From: Pseudazoarcus pumilus
Lineage (GTDB): Bacteria; Pseudomonadota; Gammaproteobacteria; Burkholderiales; Rhodocyclaceae
Assembly (NCBI RefSeq): GCF_002872475.1
Contig: NZ_CP025682.1
Coordinates: forward strand, 1,488,001-1,552,000
Direction: 5' to 3'
Length of the DNA: 64,000 nt
Position numbers and translations under genes: made by a program. Below the pieces are notes generated by a model. It ran no database searches. It saw only the letters and a program-made list of their open reading frames with translations, and was not told where the DNA came from. Below are positions 42,842-55,096 of this stretch, piece by piece; the first letter of the stretch is position 1, and each line of letters opens with the position of its first letter.

Positions 42842-44038
42842 TCAAACCGCGCCGTCTTCGTGCAGCGCATGGATGCGCGCCTCGTCGTAGCCCAGTTCGC
42901 GCAACACCTCTTCGGTATGCGCACCCAGTTCGGGGCCGATCCAGTCGATGTCGCCTGGCGTGTCGGAGAGCTTGGGCACGATGCCCGGCTGTTTGAAATC
43001 ACGCCCGTCGGGCAGTCTGGCCGGGCGCAGCATCTCGCGGGCGAGAAACTGCGGATCGGCGAACATGTCGGCGGCCGAGTACACGGTGGTTGCCGGTACC
43101 CCCGCGGCGTTGAGCGTGGCCATGACGGTTTCGGCGTCGTGTGCCGAGCACCAGGCGTCGATCACTGCGTAGAGTTCGTCGCGGCGCGCGTCGCGGCCGG
43201 CGTTGTCGGCCAATTGCGGGTCGGCGGCGAGATCGTCGCGGCCGATGGCGCGCATGAAGCGGGCGAAGATGGCGTCGCCGTTGGCGCCGATCTGGATGTG
43301 CTTGCCGTCCGATGTAGTGTGAATTGCCGACGGCGTGATGCCGGGCATGATGTTGCCGGTGCGCTCGCGCACGAAACCGAAGACGTCGAATTCGGGCACC
43401 ATGGATTCCATCATCGCGAACACGGCTTCATACAGCGCCACATCGACGACCTGGCCGCGCCCGCCGTTGACTTCGCGGTGCCGCAGCGCCATCAGCGCGC
43501 CGATGGCGGCCCACAGTGCGGCGATGGAGTCGCCGATGGAAATGCCGGTGCGCACCGGCGGGCGGTCGGCGAACCCGGTGATGTAGCGCAGCCCGCCCAT
43601 GGATTCACCCACGGCGCCGAAGCCCGGCTGTTCGCGGTAGGGGCCGCTCTGTCCGAAGCCCGACAGGCGTACCATGACCAGACCGGGATTGGCGCCTGCA
43701 AGGGATTCATGGTCGAGGCCGAACTTCTCGAGCACGCCGGGTCGAAAGTTCTCGACGACGATGTCCGCACGTTCGGCGAGCCTGCGTACGAAGGCCTGGC
43801 CGTCGGGGTGCTTGAGGTTGGCGGTCACCGACTTCTTGTTGCGCGATTGCACGTACCACCACAGCGATGTGCCTTCATACAGCTTGCGCCATTTGCGCAG
43901 CGGGTCACCGCCATCGGGGGATTCGACCTTGATGACCTCGGCACCGAATTCGGCGAGGATGCGGGTGCAGAAGGGGCCGGCGATGAGCGTGCCCAGTTCG
44001 AGTACGCGCACGCCTGCCAGGGGTCGATCGGGGGTCAT
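42842..44038 (-). CDS. CaiB/BaiF family (class III) CoA-transferase
   Basis: 398 residues from ATG 44038. The family opening LAGVRVLELGTLIAGPFCTRILAEFGAEVIKVE is clear, followed by KKSVTANLKHPDGQ and VENFRPGVLEKFGL. GISIGDSIAALWA carries the expected catalytic Asp region. The C-terminal domain ends with PGDIDWIGPELGAHTEEVLRELGY as the usual pattern. The acyl donor cannot be read from sequence, and no acyl-CoA dehydrogenase or hydratase is adjacent. It is divergent from ftsH across 244 nt. Confidence 0.9.
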   Translation of the reverse strand: MTPDRPLAGVRVLELGTLIAGPFCTRILAEFGAEVIKVESPDGGDPLRKWRKLYEGTSLWWYVQSRNKKSVTANLKHPDGQAFVRRLAERADIVVENFRPGVLEKFGLDHESLAGANPGLVMVRLSGFGQSGPYREQPGFGAVGESMGGLRYITGFADRPPVRTGISIGDSIAALWAAIGALMALRHREVNGGRGQVVDVALYEAVFAMMESMVPEFDVFGFVRERTGNIMPGITPSAIHTTSDGKHIQIGANGDAIFARFMRAIGRDDLAADPQLADNAGRDARRDELYAVIDAWCSAHDAETVMATLNAAGVPATTVYSAADMFADPQFLAREMLRPARLPDGRDFKQPGIVPKLSDTPGDIDWIGPELGAHTEEVLRELGYDEARIHALHEDGAV

Positions 44039-44185
44039 CGGCTCTCCGGGCTGTGTTGGCATGTAAGCGGCAATGGTGAGCGTTCGCCACCGGCGGTTCA
44101 AGCCCCGCGCCGATTGACGCGATTTCACGGGCGCTTCGCCACGAGTGGGCGCCCGACGATTATCGCCGGCGATCGCGCCGATTTG

Positions 44186-44215
44186 TTTACCTGCGGGAAC
44201 GATCACTAATAGAAT
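44186..44215 (+). promoter_or_regulatory. Candidate sigma-70 promoter for ftsH
   Basis: TTTACC (44186-44191), an 18-nt spacer and TAGAAT (44210-44215), about 68 nt before the ftsH start. No sigma-32 sequence is visible in this gap. Confidence 0.45.
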
Positions 44216-44282
44216 GGGTCATTGTTCTGCCGCCTGAAGACGGCATTTGTGCCATCGGATACAGGCTTTCAAGGAAAAGACG

Positions 44283-46175
<1,893 letters not shown>

Positions 46176-46194
46176 TCATCCGCGACGCTCCACG

Positions 46195-46219
46195 AAAGAC
46201 CGGCCAGGCCGGTCTTTTG
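46195..46219 (+). terminator. Terminator after ftsH
   Basis: AAAGACCGGC (46195-46204) pairs with GCCGGTCTTT (46208-46217) across a 3-nt loop, followed by TG and TTT. Ten perfect pairs; a good intrinsic terminator. Confidence 0.8.
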
Positions 46220-46262
46220 TTTGGAACGTCAGGACCACTGCGTTTCGCTGCAAGCCGTAACC

Positions 46263-47114
46263 ATGACTGCGCATGCCGATCCCGTGCCCCCGGCCGACCT
46301 GGCCTGCGGGCGCTTCTCCATTGACCTTTCCGTGCCGCGACTGATGGCCATCGTCAACGTCACGCCTGACTCGTTTTCGGGCGACGGGCTCGCGCATGAC
46401 GTCGGTGCTTCGCTCGCGCGTGCCGAAGCGGCCGTGCGTGACGGCGCCGAACTGCTCGACATCGGTGGCGAATCCTCGCGCCCGGGCTCCGCAACGGTTT
46501 CCGAGCAGGAAGAACTCGACCGCGTCCTGCCGCTGCTCGAACGCCTCGCCGAGTGGCCGTTGCCGGTGTCGGTCGACACCGTCAAGCCTGGCGTGATGCG
46601 TGCGGCCATCGCTGCCGGAGCCAGCATGATCAACGACATCAACGCCTTTCGTGCGCCCGGGGCGATCGAGGCGGTGGCAGGCTCAGACGCGGCCTTGTGC
46701 GTGATGCACATGCGCGGCGAGCCGCGCACGATGCAGCAGGATCCGGTCTACGAGGACGTGGTGGGCGAGGTCGCCGCTTTCCTCGACGAACGTGTCGCCA
46801 TGCTGCGCACGGCCGGGGTCGCGAACGAGCGCATGGTGCTCGATCCGGGATTCGGCTTCGGCAAGACGCTGGAGCACAACCTGGCGCTGCTGCGCGCGAT
46901 TGACCGTTTCTGCGCAGGCGGGCATGGCGTGCTGGTGGGCGTGTCGCGCAAGCGCATGCTCGGAATGATCACCGGGCGCGCCGTGGATGAGCGCATGGCG
47001 GCCGGTCTGTCCGCAGCGTTGCTGGCGGTCGAAGGCGGGGCGCGCATCGTGCGCACCCACGATGTGGCTGCGACGCGCGATGCGCTGGCAGTTTGGAAGG
47101 CCGTGCGGCGCTGA
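46263..47114 (+). CDS. folP: Dihydropteroate synthase
   Basis: 283 residues. It joins pABA and the pterin pyrophosphate, and is the sulfonamide target. [41 protein letters not shown] and the C-terminal VGVSRKRML are the family signatures. It lies after the ftsH terminator but before glmM, the widely conserved folP-glmM pair. Confidence 0.97.
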   Translation: MTAHADPVPPADLACGRFSIDLSVPRLMAIVNVTPDSFSGDGLAHDVGASLARAEAAVRDGAELLDIGGESSRPGSATVSEQEELDRVLPLLERLAEWPLPVSVDTVKPGVMRAAIAAGASMINDINAFRAPGAIEAVAGSDAALCVMHMRGEPRTMQQDPVYEDVVGEVAAFLDERVAMLRTAGVANERMVLDPGFGFGKTLEHNLALLRAIDRFCAGGHGVLVGVSRKRMLGMITGRAVDERMAAGLSAALLAVEGGARIVRTHDVAATRDALAVWKAVRR

Positions 47115-47184
47115 CATCCGGTTGCGGCGTGCTCGCGCCGCCCGGTCCATAATGCGGCCATTGCCGCTTTCGAACAGGACGACG

Positions 47185-48537
47185 ATGGGACGCAAGTATT
47201 TCGGCACCGACGGGGTGCGTGGCCTGGTCGGCGCCGAGCCGATCACGCCGGACTTCGTGATGCGACTCGGTTACGCAGCGGGACGCACGCTGGTGCGCCG
47301 CGAGAACCTGCCCACCGGGGAGCATCCGGCGGTGCTCATCGGCAAGGACACGCGCATCTCGGGCTACATGCTGGAGGCCGCGCTGGAGGCCGGCTTCGCT
47401 GCCGCCGGCGTGGACGTGATGCTCGCCGGGCCGCTGCCCACGCCGGCCGTAGCCTACCTGACCCGCGCGCTGCGCCTGCAGGCCGGGGTGGTGATCTCGG
47501 CCTCGCACAATCCGTTCTTCGACAACGGCATCAAGTTCTTCTCGGCCGGCGGCATGAAGCTGCCCGACAGCGTCGAGTCCGAGATCGAGGAGACGCTGGA
47601 ACAGCCCATGGGCTGCGTCGAGTCCGCGCGCCTGGGCAAGGCACAGCGCATAGACGACGCAGCCGGGCGCTACATCGAATTCTGCAAGAGCACCTTTCCC
47701 AACGAACTCGACCTGCGCGGCCTGCGCATCGCGCTCGACTGTGCGCATGGTGCGGCCTACGCGATTGCGCCCAAGGTGTTTCATGAGCTCGGCGCCGAGG
47801 TGGTCGCCGTCGGCGTGGAGCCGGACGGCCTCAACATCAACGACGAGGTCGGCGCGACCCAGCCCGAACACCTGCGTCAGGCGGTACTTGCCCACCAGGC
47901 CGACATCGGCATCGCGCTCGACGGCGATGCCGACCGCGTGATCATGGCGGACGCCGATGGCGAGCTGTATGACGGTGATCGCCTGCTCTACGTGATCGCT
48001 GCAGCCAGCCACGCGGCCGGTCGCCTCGATGGCGTGGTGGGCACGCTGATGAGCAATCTGGGGCTGGAGCACGCGATCGAGCGCCTCGGCGTGCCCTTCG
48101 ACCGCGCGAAGGTGGGCGACCGCTACGTGCTGGAACTCTTGCAGGAGCGTGGCTGGAAGCTCGGTGGCGAGGGTTCAGGCCACATCATCTGTCGCGATTG
48201 CCACACGACCGGTGACGGCATCGTCTCCGCCTTGCAGGTACTCTCGGCCCTGCGCCTGCGCGGATGCAGCCTGAGCGACGCCTGCGCGCCGCTCGTCCTC
48301 TACCCCCAACGGCTCGTCAATGTGCGCATGCCCGCCGGTTTCGACTGGCGCGCCGACCCGGCCATCGACGCCGCGCGCGCGCAGGCCGAGCACGAATTGG
48401 GCGATGCGGGCCGCGTCCTGTTGCGTCCGTCCGGCACCGAGCCGCTGCTGCGCGTGATGGTGGAGGGTCGCGACGGCCCCCAGGTCGAGCGCCTGGCCCA
48501 GCTCATCGCCCATGCGGTGGAGCAGGCCTTCGCCTGA
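47185..48537 (+). CDS. glmM: Phosphoglucosamine mutase
   Basis: 450 residues. It interconverts glucosamine-6- and -1-phosphate for peptidoglycan and LPS precursors. The start [16 protein letters not shown], the phospho-Ser107 loop [17 protein letters not shown], the metal loop [13 protein letters not shown] and the sugar loop GEGSGHIIC are intact. It is 70 nt after folP; the next gene has its own Pho-box promoter. Confidence 0.97.
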   Translation: MGRKYFGTDGVRGLVGAEPITPDFVMRLGYAAGRTLVRRENLPTGEHPAVLIGKDTRISGYMLEAALEAGFAAAGVDVMLAGPLPTPAVAYLTRALRLQAGVVISASHNPFFDNGIKFFSAGGMKLPDSVESEIEETLEQPMGCVESARLGKAQRIDDAAGRYIEFCKSTFPNELDLRGLRIALDCAHGAAYAIAPKVFHELGAEVVAVGVEPDGLNINDEVGATQPEHLRQAVLAHQADIGIALDGDADRVIMADADGELYDGDRLLYVIAAASHAAGRLDGVVGTLMSNLGLEHAIERLGVPFDRAKVGDRYVLELLQERGWKLGGEGSGHIICRDCHTTGDGIVSALQVLSALRLRGCSLSDACAPLVLYPQRLVNVRMPAGFDWRADPAIDAARAQAEHELGDAGRVLLRPSGTEPLLRVMVEGRDGPQVERLAQLIAHAVEQAFA

Positions 48538-48567
48538 CCGTCGCGCGATCTCGAATTGATCGGTTAC

Positions 48568-48601
48568 GTTTCACATAACTGTAATTTTGCAGCCGGATAA
48601 T
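48568..48601 (+). promoter_or_regulatory. Pho box and -10 of the pst operon
   Basis: GTTTCACATAACTGTAATTTT (48568-48588, written as two direct ~11-nt units GTTTCACATAA and CTGTAATTTT) matches the PhoB box seen at E. coli pstS at most positions. GATAAT at 48596-48601 is placed as the -10, with the Pho box in place of the -35. Activation by PhoB under phosphate limitation is expected. Confidence 0.75.
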
Positions 48602-48677
48602 CCGTTTCGTTCCCGCAGCGGCGGGGGCGCCCCGCCAAGTGGGGCAGACTGAATACACGAAACTGGAGATTCCGCAC

Positions 48678-49652
48678 ATGTTCAAGAAGCGCTTCATCGC
48701 GGCCGCAGTCACGGCCGTCGCCGCGTCCTTCGCCGCCCAGGCCCAGGTCCAGGTCGATCCCGCTTTGCCGTCCTACGAGCCGGTCAGTGGCGTCTCCGGC
48801 AGCCTGAAGTCCATCGGCTCGGACACGCTCAACAACCTCATGACGCTGTGGGCCGAAGGCTTCAACGCCATGTACCCGGCGGTCAAGATCGAGATCGAAG
48901 GCAAGGGTTCGAGCACCGCGCCCCCGGCGCTGATCGCCGGCACCTCGCAGTTCGGTCCGATGTCGCGTCCGATGAAGTCCAAGGAAATCGACGACTTCGA
49001 GAAGAAATACGGCTACAAGCCGACCGCCGTGCGCTCGGCCATCGATGCGCTGGCCGTCTATGCACACAAGGACAACCCCATCGAGTGCCTGACGCTGCAG
49101 CAGGTCGACGCGATCTTCTCGAAGACGCGCAAGGGTGGCCTGGACAAGGACATCACGACCTGGGGCGACGTCGGCGTGACGGGCGAATGGGCCAGCCGTC
49201 CGATCTCCATCTACGGCCGCAACTCGGCCTCGGGCACCTACGGTTACTTCAAGGAAGTCGCGCTGTTCAACGGCGACTACAAGGACAGCGTCAAGGAGCA
49301 GCCGGGTTCCTCGACCGTGGTCCAGGGCGTGGCCTCGGACGTCGGCGGTATCGGTTACTCGGGCGTGGGCTACAAGACGGCCGACGTGAAGTTCGTCAAG
49401 CTGGCCACCGCGCCGGGCGAGACCTGCTACGAGCCGAACGCCGAGCACGCATCCAGCGGTGCCTACCCGATCTCGCGCTTCCTCTACATCTACGTCAACA
49501 AGAACCCGAACCGCGACCTCGAGCCGCTGCGTGGCGAGTTCATCAAGTTCATCTACTCGAAGCAGGGTCAGGAAGCGGTCGTCAAGGACGGTTACTTCCC
49601 GGTGATCAAGGCGCTTGCCGACGATGACCTGAAGCGTTTCGGTCTGAAGTAA
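48678..49652 (+). CDS. pstS: Phosphate-binding periplasmic protein PstS
   Basis: 324 residues. Signal peptide MFKKRFIAAAVTAVAASFAAQA, so periplasmic. The phosphate-site motifs are SGSLKSIGSDTLNNLM, EGKGSSTAPPALIAGTSQFGPMSR and GRNSASGTYGYFKEVAL. It captures phosphate for the PstCAB transporter encoded next. Homology is to the PstS type with the SGSLKSIGSD opening rather than the classical E. coli sequence. Confidence 0.93.
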   Translation: MFKKRFIAAAVTAVAASFAAQAQVQVDPALPSYEPVSGVSGSLKSIGSDTLNNLMTLWAEGFNAMYPAVKIEIEGKGSSTAPPALIAGTSQFGPMSRPMKSKEIDDFEKKYGYKPTAVRSAIDALAVYAHKDNPIECLTLQQVDAIFSKTRKGGLDKDITTWGDVGVTGEWASRPISIYGRNSASGTYGYFKEVALFNGDYKDSVKEQPGSSTVVQGVASDVGGIGYSGVGYKTADVKFVKLATAPGETCYEPNAEHASSGAYPISRFLYIYVNKNPNRDLEPLRGEFIKFIYSKQGQEAVVKDGYFPVIKALADDDLKRFGLK

Positions 49653-49730
49653 GAGAATCGGTTCGCTTCACGACGGGCGGGTACGGGAGTCCGTGCCCGC
49701 CTTTCGCACTTCACGGAATACGGAAACTCC

Positions 49731-52364
49731 ATGAGCGAAAACACCGACGATTCGACCGTCTCCGGCGGTGGCTACAAGCGCCTCCTGCCCACGGGTCGGA
49801 CGACGCGCAAATCGGTACTTGTCGCGGATCGCTTCGCGGACGTGTCGATTACCCTGGGTGGGCTGCTGGTCATCATCGCGGTCTTCGGCATTCTGGCCTT
49901 TCTTGCGCGCGAGGCAATCCCGCTGTTCCTCGATGGGGAAATCAAGCGTCAGGACGCCTATGTGCTCGAAGCCTCCCCGGAGATGGTCTGGGCCAACGCC
50001 GACGAATACCAGACGATGGGGCTGCGTATCGATCCGGACGGGCGGGTGACGACGTATCACATCGGCACGGGTAGACCGCTCGCGGGCGTCGCGCTCGATT
50101 TCGGCGGCGCGCAGGCCACCGCGGTGGGGGCGACCAACAACCGCGAAGATCTGTTGTTCGGCTTCGCGGACGGCAGCGTGCGTTTCGCCCATGTGGGCTT
50201 CGAATCAAAGGTCATGCGCCCCGAGGACATCCCCGCGGTGCTTACCGAACTCAATGAACAGGACATGACCGACGGCATCTCGGTGTTTCGTCGCGTGCCG
50301 GGAAATCAGATCCGGCGCATTTCGCTGACCGCCGAGCTGTCCGATGCGGAACAGATTGTTCCCGAGGGAGTGCCGATTGCCGCGGTCGGTTATGCACTGG
50401 GGGGTACGATCGAGCGTCCCACGCGCTCTTTCGTTAGCTTCGACTCCTTCGGGGTCGGGCGTCTGACCCGCGCGGATTCGCGCATCAATCTGATGACCGG
50501 GGCGGAGACCGTTACGACACGCACGACCACGCTGCCTTCCCTGCCGGCGGGGACGCCGGTCAAGAAGGTGCTCCTCACCGGCCAGGCCGACCAGGTGTAT
50601 GTCGGCGTCGCCGACGGGACGGTGTTCCGCTTCGATACGAGGGACTTCGAGAATCCGGTGCTGGCGGAGTCGCAGCGCCTCACTCCGGAAGGCGTCGATC
50701 TGGGCGTTCTGGGCTTTCTGATCGGCGATCAGACCATTGTGGTCGGTGGCAGCGACGGCTCGGTGCGCATGTACTTCCGACTACAGGAGGACGCCGCGCA
50801 GACCGAGGACGGCTACCGCATGGTGATGGCGCGCGAGCTCGAGCCGCAGCCCGCGGGCATTGTCGCTTACGACGTGTCGCAGCGGCGCAAGAGTTTCGTC
50901 ACGCTCGATGCCCAGGGCAACCTGTGGTATCGGCACGGAACCAGTGAACAAGTGCTGCTGCGCGTCGCTCAGGACAAACCCTCGGGCGAGGGGCGCGTGC
51001 AGGTCGTGCTGATGCCACGCGATGATGGCGCCAGCGTGCTAGATCCGTCCGGCGCCGTCGATCACTGGCGCTTTTCCGTCCCACACCCGGAGACGACCTG
51101 GAGTTCGATCTTCGGCGAGATCTGGTACGAGGGCTACGAGGAGCCCAACTACACCTGGCAATCGTCTTCGGGAACCGACCTGTTCGAGCCCAAGTTCTCT
51201 CTCGTGCCGCTGATTTTCGGCACGCTCAAGGCCACCGTCTATTCGCTGATGTTCGCTGTACCCATTGCGTTGCTCGCGGCGATCTACACCTCGGAGTTCG
51301 TGCATCGCCGCGTGCGTGCCACCGTCAAGCCGATGATGGAGATGATGGAGTCACTGCCCACCGTGGTATTGGGCTTCATCGCGGCGCTGATCCTCGCGCC
51401 CATCGTCGAGAGCTGGATCGCGGCGGTGGTGCTGGGCTTCGTCGCGCTACCGCTGGGTTTGATGGTGGCCGCGCAGTTATGGCAGATGCTGCCGCCGCAC
51501 GTGGCGCTCAAGCTCAATGGCATTCCAAAATTCCTCTTCATGTTCGTCGTCATCGGCATTTCTGCCCTGGTCGCGCGCCTGCTGGGTCCGTCGTTCGAGC
51601 AGGCCTTCTTCGCCGGTGATTTCAAGGCCTGGACCAACCGGGACGTGGGCGGTGCCGTGCCGTTCATGAGCCTGTTCCTGTGGCCGTTGGCCTTCGTGCT
51701 GCTGACGATGGCTTTCAACCGAACCATCGGTACCGCCTACCGCATGCATCTGCGCGGCGTGAGCCGCCAGCGCGCGGGGGTGCTCGACGGTGCGCGCTGG
51801 CTGTCGATGGCGGTTACGTCGGCGCTGCTCGCCTGGATGGCGGCCACGGCGCTTGCCGCGGGAGGCTTCGATCCGCGCGGCGGCGTGATCGACACCTATG
51901 TGCAGCGCAATGCGCTGGTGGTCGGCATGGTGATGGGCTTCGCGATCATTCCGAACATCTATACGCTGGCCGAGGACGCGCTCAACGCCGTGCCGGGGCA
52001 GTTGCGTGCGGCCAGTCTGGCCGCCGGCGCCACGCCCTGGCAGACGGCGGTCTGGGTGGTACTGCCGACCGCGATGTCGGGGGTGTTTGCCGCGTGCATG
52101 ATCGGCATGGGGCGCGCGGTGGGCGAGACCATGATCGTGGTGATGGCCGCGGGCAACACGCCGGTGCTTGACTGGAACATCTTCAATGGCCTGCGCACGC
52201 TGTCGGCCACCATCGCCGTCGAATTGCCCGAGGCCGTAGTCGGAGGAACCCTGTATCGCATGCTGTTCCTTGCCGCGCTGACGCTGTTCGTGATGACCTT
52301 CGTCATCAACACGGTCGCCGAAGTCATCCGCCAGCGCTTTCGCAAGCGCGCCTTCCAGCTCTGA
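49731..52364 (+). CDS. pstC: Phosphate ABC transporter permease PstC with large periplasmic insertion
   Basis: 877 residues against about 320 for E. coli PstC. A first span at about 38-60 is followed by roughly 420 extra residues, then the permease domain from about 488 (FSLVPLIFGTLKATVYSLMF) to the end with six spans and the EAA-like loop RAASLAAGATPWQTAVWVVLP. Three repeats in the insertion read LLFGFADGSVRFAHV, VYVGVADGTVFRFDT and IVVGGSDGSVRMYFR, like beta-propeller blades. Topology puts the insertion in the periplasm. Long PstC forms are known, but the propeller-like reading here is inference. Confidence 0.92.
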   Translation: MSENTDDSTVSGGGYKRLLPTGRTTRKSVLVADRFADVSITLGGLLVIIAVFGILAFLAREAIPLFLDGEIKRQDAYVLEASPEMVWANADEYQTMGLRIDPDGRVTTYHIGTGRPLAGVALDFGGAQATAVGATNNREDLLFGFADGSVRFAHVGFESKVMRPEDIPAVLTELNEQDMTDGISVFRRVPGNQIRRISLTAELSDAEQIVPEGVPIAAVGYALGGTIERPTRSFVSFDSFGVGRLTRADSRINLMTGAETVTTRTTTLPSLPAGTPVKKVLLTGQADQVYVGVADGTVFRFDTRDFENPVLAESQRLTPEGVDLGVLGFLIGDQTIVVGGSDGSVRMYFRLQEDAAQTEDGYRMVMARELEPQPAGIVAYDVSQRRKSFVTLDAQGNLWYRHGTSEQVLLRVAQDKPSGEGRVQVVLMPRDDGASVLDPSGAVDHWRFSVPHPETTWSSIFGEIWYEGYEEPNYTWQSSSGTDLFEPKFSLVPLIFGTLKATVYSLMFAVPIALLAAIYTSEFVHRRVRATVKPMMEMMESLPTVVLGFIAALILAPIVESWIAAVVLGFVALPLGLMVAAQLWQMLPPHVALKLNGIPKFLFMFVVIGISALVARLLGPSFEQAFFAGDFKAWTNRDVGGAVPFMSLFLWPLAFVLLTMAFNRTIGTAYRMHLRGVSRQRAGVLDGARWLSMAVTSALLAWMAATALAAGGFDPRGGVIDTYVQRNALVVGMVMGFAIIPNIYTLAEDALNAVPGQLRAASLAAGATPWQTAVWVVLPTAMSGVFAACMIGMGRAVGETMIVVMAAGNTPVLDWNIFNGLRTLSATIAVELPEAVVGGTLYRMLFLAALTLFVMTFVINTVAEVIRQRFRKRAFQL

Positions 52365-52378
52365 GCGCCGGAGGGAAC

Positions 52379-54121
52379 ATGAGTACACGAGTCGATATCG
52401 AGACCACACAGATGAACAAGGAAAAGCAGGGCAAGGCCGTGCGGCGCTATACCGCCGACCTGTCGGCGGTCGGCGAACCGGCCCTTTGGGGCTTCGGTGG
52501 CGCACTGGCGCTGGGCATCATCCTGATCTGCGGATTTCTGCTGATGATCGTCTGGAACGGCATGAGCACGTTCTGGCCCAAGCCCATCGCCATCGTCACT
52601 CTCACCAGCGGCGACAAGGTCGCCGGCGAGCCCTCGCGCCAGGGCTACTACAAGCCGCGCGACGAGCTGCTGGAGGGGCTGTCGGCGCAAAAGCGTGAGG
52701 AACTCGAGGCCAGCGACGGGCTGGCCAGCCGCACGCTCTACCGCATCGGCAACTACGACCTGTACAACGAGGACTTTCGCTGGGTCAGCGACTACGAGGT
52801 CGAGTCGGTCGAGTATGCCCCCGATTTTCACTACTTCGAGCGTCAGGAATGGGGGCCGTTCGTCGGCAGGATCAAGAGTGTGATACTCGACGGGCAGGAG
52901 CACGATCCGGCGTCGCTCGGACTCGACGGCATCGAACAGGCGCAGCAGCGTGCGCGCGAGCGCTTCTCCGAGATCCGTCGCATCGAGCGCGTCGAAATCG
53001 GCAAGGTCAATCACGAACTCAACCAGGCGCGTCTGGAACTGCGTCGCATCGAACTGAGCGAGGGGCGTGACAGCACCGCCTACCGCGACGAACTCGAACG
53101 CGTGGAGCGACTCGACGCCGAACTGCAGCGCGAGTACCAGCGGCTGCAGGAACGTGCCGATGCGATCAAGAACGTCGACGCCGGCGACCGCATCGTGCTC
53201 GAGGAGGTCGGCGGCATGGCCGCGGAGCTTCCGTTGTCGCAGATCGTGCGCTTCTATCCGGCGAATGACTTGTCCATCGTCGGCAAGCTGGGCGTCTATC
53301 TTTCGCGCTGGGGCGAGTTTCTGACCTCCGAGCCGCGCGAGGCCAACACCGAGGGCGGCATCCTGCCCGCGATTTTCGGCACCGTCACGATGACGCTGCT
53401 GATGGTCGTGGTGGTGGCGCCGTTCGGCGTGATCACCGCCCTGTATCTGCGCGAGTACGCCAAGCAGGGCAAGCTCGTCGGGATGGTGCGCATCGCCGTC
53501 AACAACCTCGCCGGCGTGCCCTCCATCGTCTACGGCGTGTTCGGCCTGGGCTTCTTCGCCTATACCGTGGGTGGGTCGATCGACGCGATCTTCTACCCCG
53601 AACGCTTGCCCAACCCGACCTTTGGTACCGGCGGCATCCTGTGGGCCTCGCTGACCCTGGCTCTGCTGACGGTGCCGGTCGTGATCGTGGCCTCGGAGGA
53701 GGCGTTGAGCGCGGTACCGCGTTCGATCCGAGAGGGCGCGCTGGCCTGCGGGGCGTCCAAATGGCAGACCATCCGCTCCATCGTGCTGCCGCACGCGATG
53801 CCGGGCGTGATGACGGGGCTCATCCTGGCGATGGCGCGCGGTGCCGGCGAGGTCGCGCCGCTGATGCTGGTCGGCGTGGTCAAGCTCGCGCCAGAGTTGC
53901 CGATCGACGGCTTCGCACCGTTCATCCACCTGGAACGCAGCTTCATGCACCTGGGCTTTCACATCTTCGATGTGGGCTTCCAGTCGCGCAACTCCGAGGC
54001 CGGCAAGCCGATGGTGTTCGTCACCACCTTGCTGCTGCTGGGGCTTATCGTGCTGATGAATTCGTCGGCGATCTACATCCGCAACCGGCTGAAGAAGAAG
54101 TTCGCCGGCAGTCAGTTCTGA
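52379..54121 (+). CDS. pstA: Phosphate ABC transporter permease PstA with coiled-coil insertion
   Basis: 580 residues against about 300 for E. coli PstA. GGAGGG precedes ATG 52379. One span at about 38-60, then about 260 extra periplasmic residues including a charged coiled coil at about 179-266 ([12 protein letters not shown] and [20 protein letters not shown]). The permease core starts near 327 ([20 protein letters not shown]) and carries [20 protein letters not shown]. It should pair with the extended PstC. Confidence 0.92.
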   Translation: MSTRVDIETTQMNKEKQGKAVRRYTADLSAVGEPALWGFGGALALGIILICGFLLMIVWNGMSTFWPKPIAIVTLTSGDKVAGEPSRQGYYKPRDELLEGLSAQKREELEASDGLASRTLYRIGNYDLYNEDFRWVSDYEVESVEYAPDFHYFERQEWGPFVGRIKSVILDGQEHDPASLGLDGIEQAQQRARERFSEIRRIERVEIGKVNHELNQARLELRRIELSEGRDSTAYRDELERVERLDAELQREYQRLQERADAIKNVDAGDRIVLEEVGGMAAELPLSQIVRFYPANDLSIVGKLGVYLSRWGEFLTSEPREANTEGGILPAIFGTVTMTLLMVVVVAPFGVITALYLREYAKQGKLVGMVRIAVNNLAGVPSIVYGVFGLGFFAYTVGGSIDAIFYPERLPNPTFGTGGILWASLTLALLTVPVVIVASEEALSAVPRSIREGALACGASKWQTIRSIVLPHAMPGVMTGLILAMARGAGEVAPLMLVGVVKLAPELPIDGFAPFIHLERSFMHLGFHIFDVGFQSRNSEAGKPMVFVTTLLLLGLIVLMNSSAIYIRNRLKKKFAGSQF

Positions 54122-54140
54122 GCATCGGGAGTCAATCAAC

Positions 54141-54977
54141 ATGAACATCGCCACCATCGAATCGCCCGAAGAGCGCGCCGCGCATGACGCGAAGACGGTC
54201 TACCACGTCGCCGAGTCGGGGCAGGGCGCGGCCATCACGATCAAGGACTTCAACCTGTGGTACGGCGAGGTGCAGGCGCTGTATGGCGTGGACATGGAGG
54301 TCCAGCGTGGAATGGTCACCGCGCTGATCGGGCCGTCCGGCTGCGGCAAGTCGACGCTGCTGCGCTCGCTCAACCGCATGAACGATCTGATCGACACGCT
54401 GCGCATCCGCGGTGAGGTGCGCGTCAATGGTCAGGACATCTACGCCCCCGGTACCGACGTAATCGCACTCAGAAAGCGCATGGGCATGGTCTTCCAGAAG
54501 CCCAATCCGTTCCCCAAGTCGATCTACGAGAACGTGGTGTTTCCGTTGCGCGTCGAGGGCATCAGCGATCGCAGCATGCTCGACGAGGCCTGCGAGCGGG
54601 CGCTCAAGGGCGCGGCACTGTGGAACGAGGTCAAGGACCGGCTGCAGGAGAGCGCGCTGGGGCTCTCAGGTGGCCAGCAGCAGCGTCTGTGCATCGCCCG
54701 CGCGATTGCCGCCGAGCCGGAAATGCTGTTGATGGACGAGCCATGCTCCGCGCTCGACCCGATCGCCACGGCCAAGGTCGAGGATCTGATCGGAGATCTG
54801 CGCGGGCAGTTCTCCATCGTCATCGTCACGCACTCCATGCAGCAGGCCGCGCGCGTGTCGGACAACACCGCCTTCATGTATCTGGGCAAGCTCATCGAGT
54901 ACGGTTCCACCGACAAGGTGTTCACCAATCCGCTCGATTCGCGTACCGAGGACTACATTACCGGCCGCTTCGGCTGA
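54141..54977 (+). CDS. pstB: Phosphate ABC transporter ATP-binding protein PstB
   Basis: 278 residues. Walker [10 protein letters not shown], the Q loop [16 protein letters not shown] typical of PstB, signature LSGGQQQRL and Walker [14 protein letters not shown] are intact. It powers PstCA. It ends 20 nt before a terminator, and no phoU or phoB follows, unlike many pst operons. Confidence 0.97.
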   Translation: MNIATIESPEERAAHDAKTVYHVAESGQGAAITIKDFNLWYGEVQALYGVDMEVQRGMVTALIGPSGCGKSTLLRSLNRMNDLIDTLRIRGEVRVNGQDIYAPGTDVIALRKRMGMVFQKPNPFPKSIYENVVFPLRVEGISDRSMLDEACERALKGAALWNEVKDRLQESALGLSGGQQQRLCIARAIAAEPEMLLMDEPCSALDPIATAKVEDLIGDLRGQFSIVIVTHSMQQAARVSDNTAFMYLGKLIEYGSTDKVFTNPLDSRTEDYITGRFG

Positions 54978-54996
54978 GTGTTCGAGAGGGCGGCGG

Positions 54997-55022
54997 AAGG
55001 GCGGCGCGGTGCCGCCCTTTTT
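54997..55022 (+). terminator. Terminator after pstB
   Basis: AAGGGCGGC (54997-55005), loop GCGGT, GCCGCCCTT (55011-55019), then TTT. It closes the pst operon. Confidence 0.85.
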
Positions 55023-55042
55023 GCGCTTGTCGCGGTGCGTGC

Positions 55043-55072
55043 TTTACGCTGCCAAAGGCGGCAAGGTAGAAT
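55043..55072 (+). promoter_or_regulatory. Candidate sigma-70 promoter for tpiA
   Basis: TTTACG (55043-55048), an 18-nt spacer and TAGAAT (55067-55072), 25 nt before the tpiA ATG. It lies immediately after the pst terminator. Confidence 0.5.
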
Positions 55073-55096
55073 GGAATATTTCCCGAAGCGCGCCGA

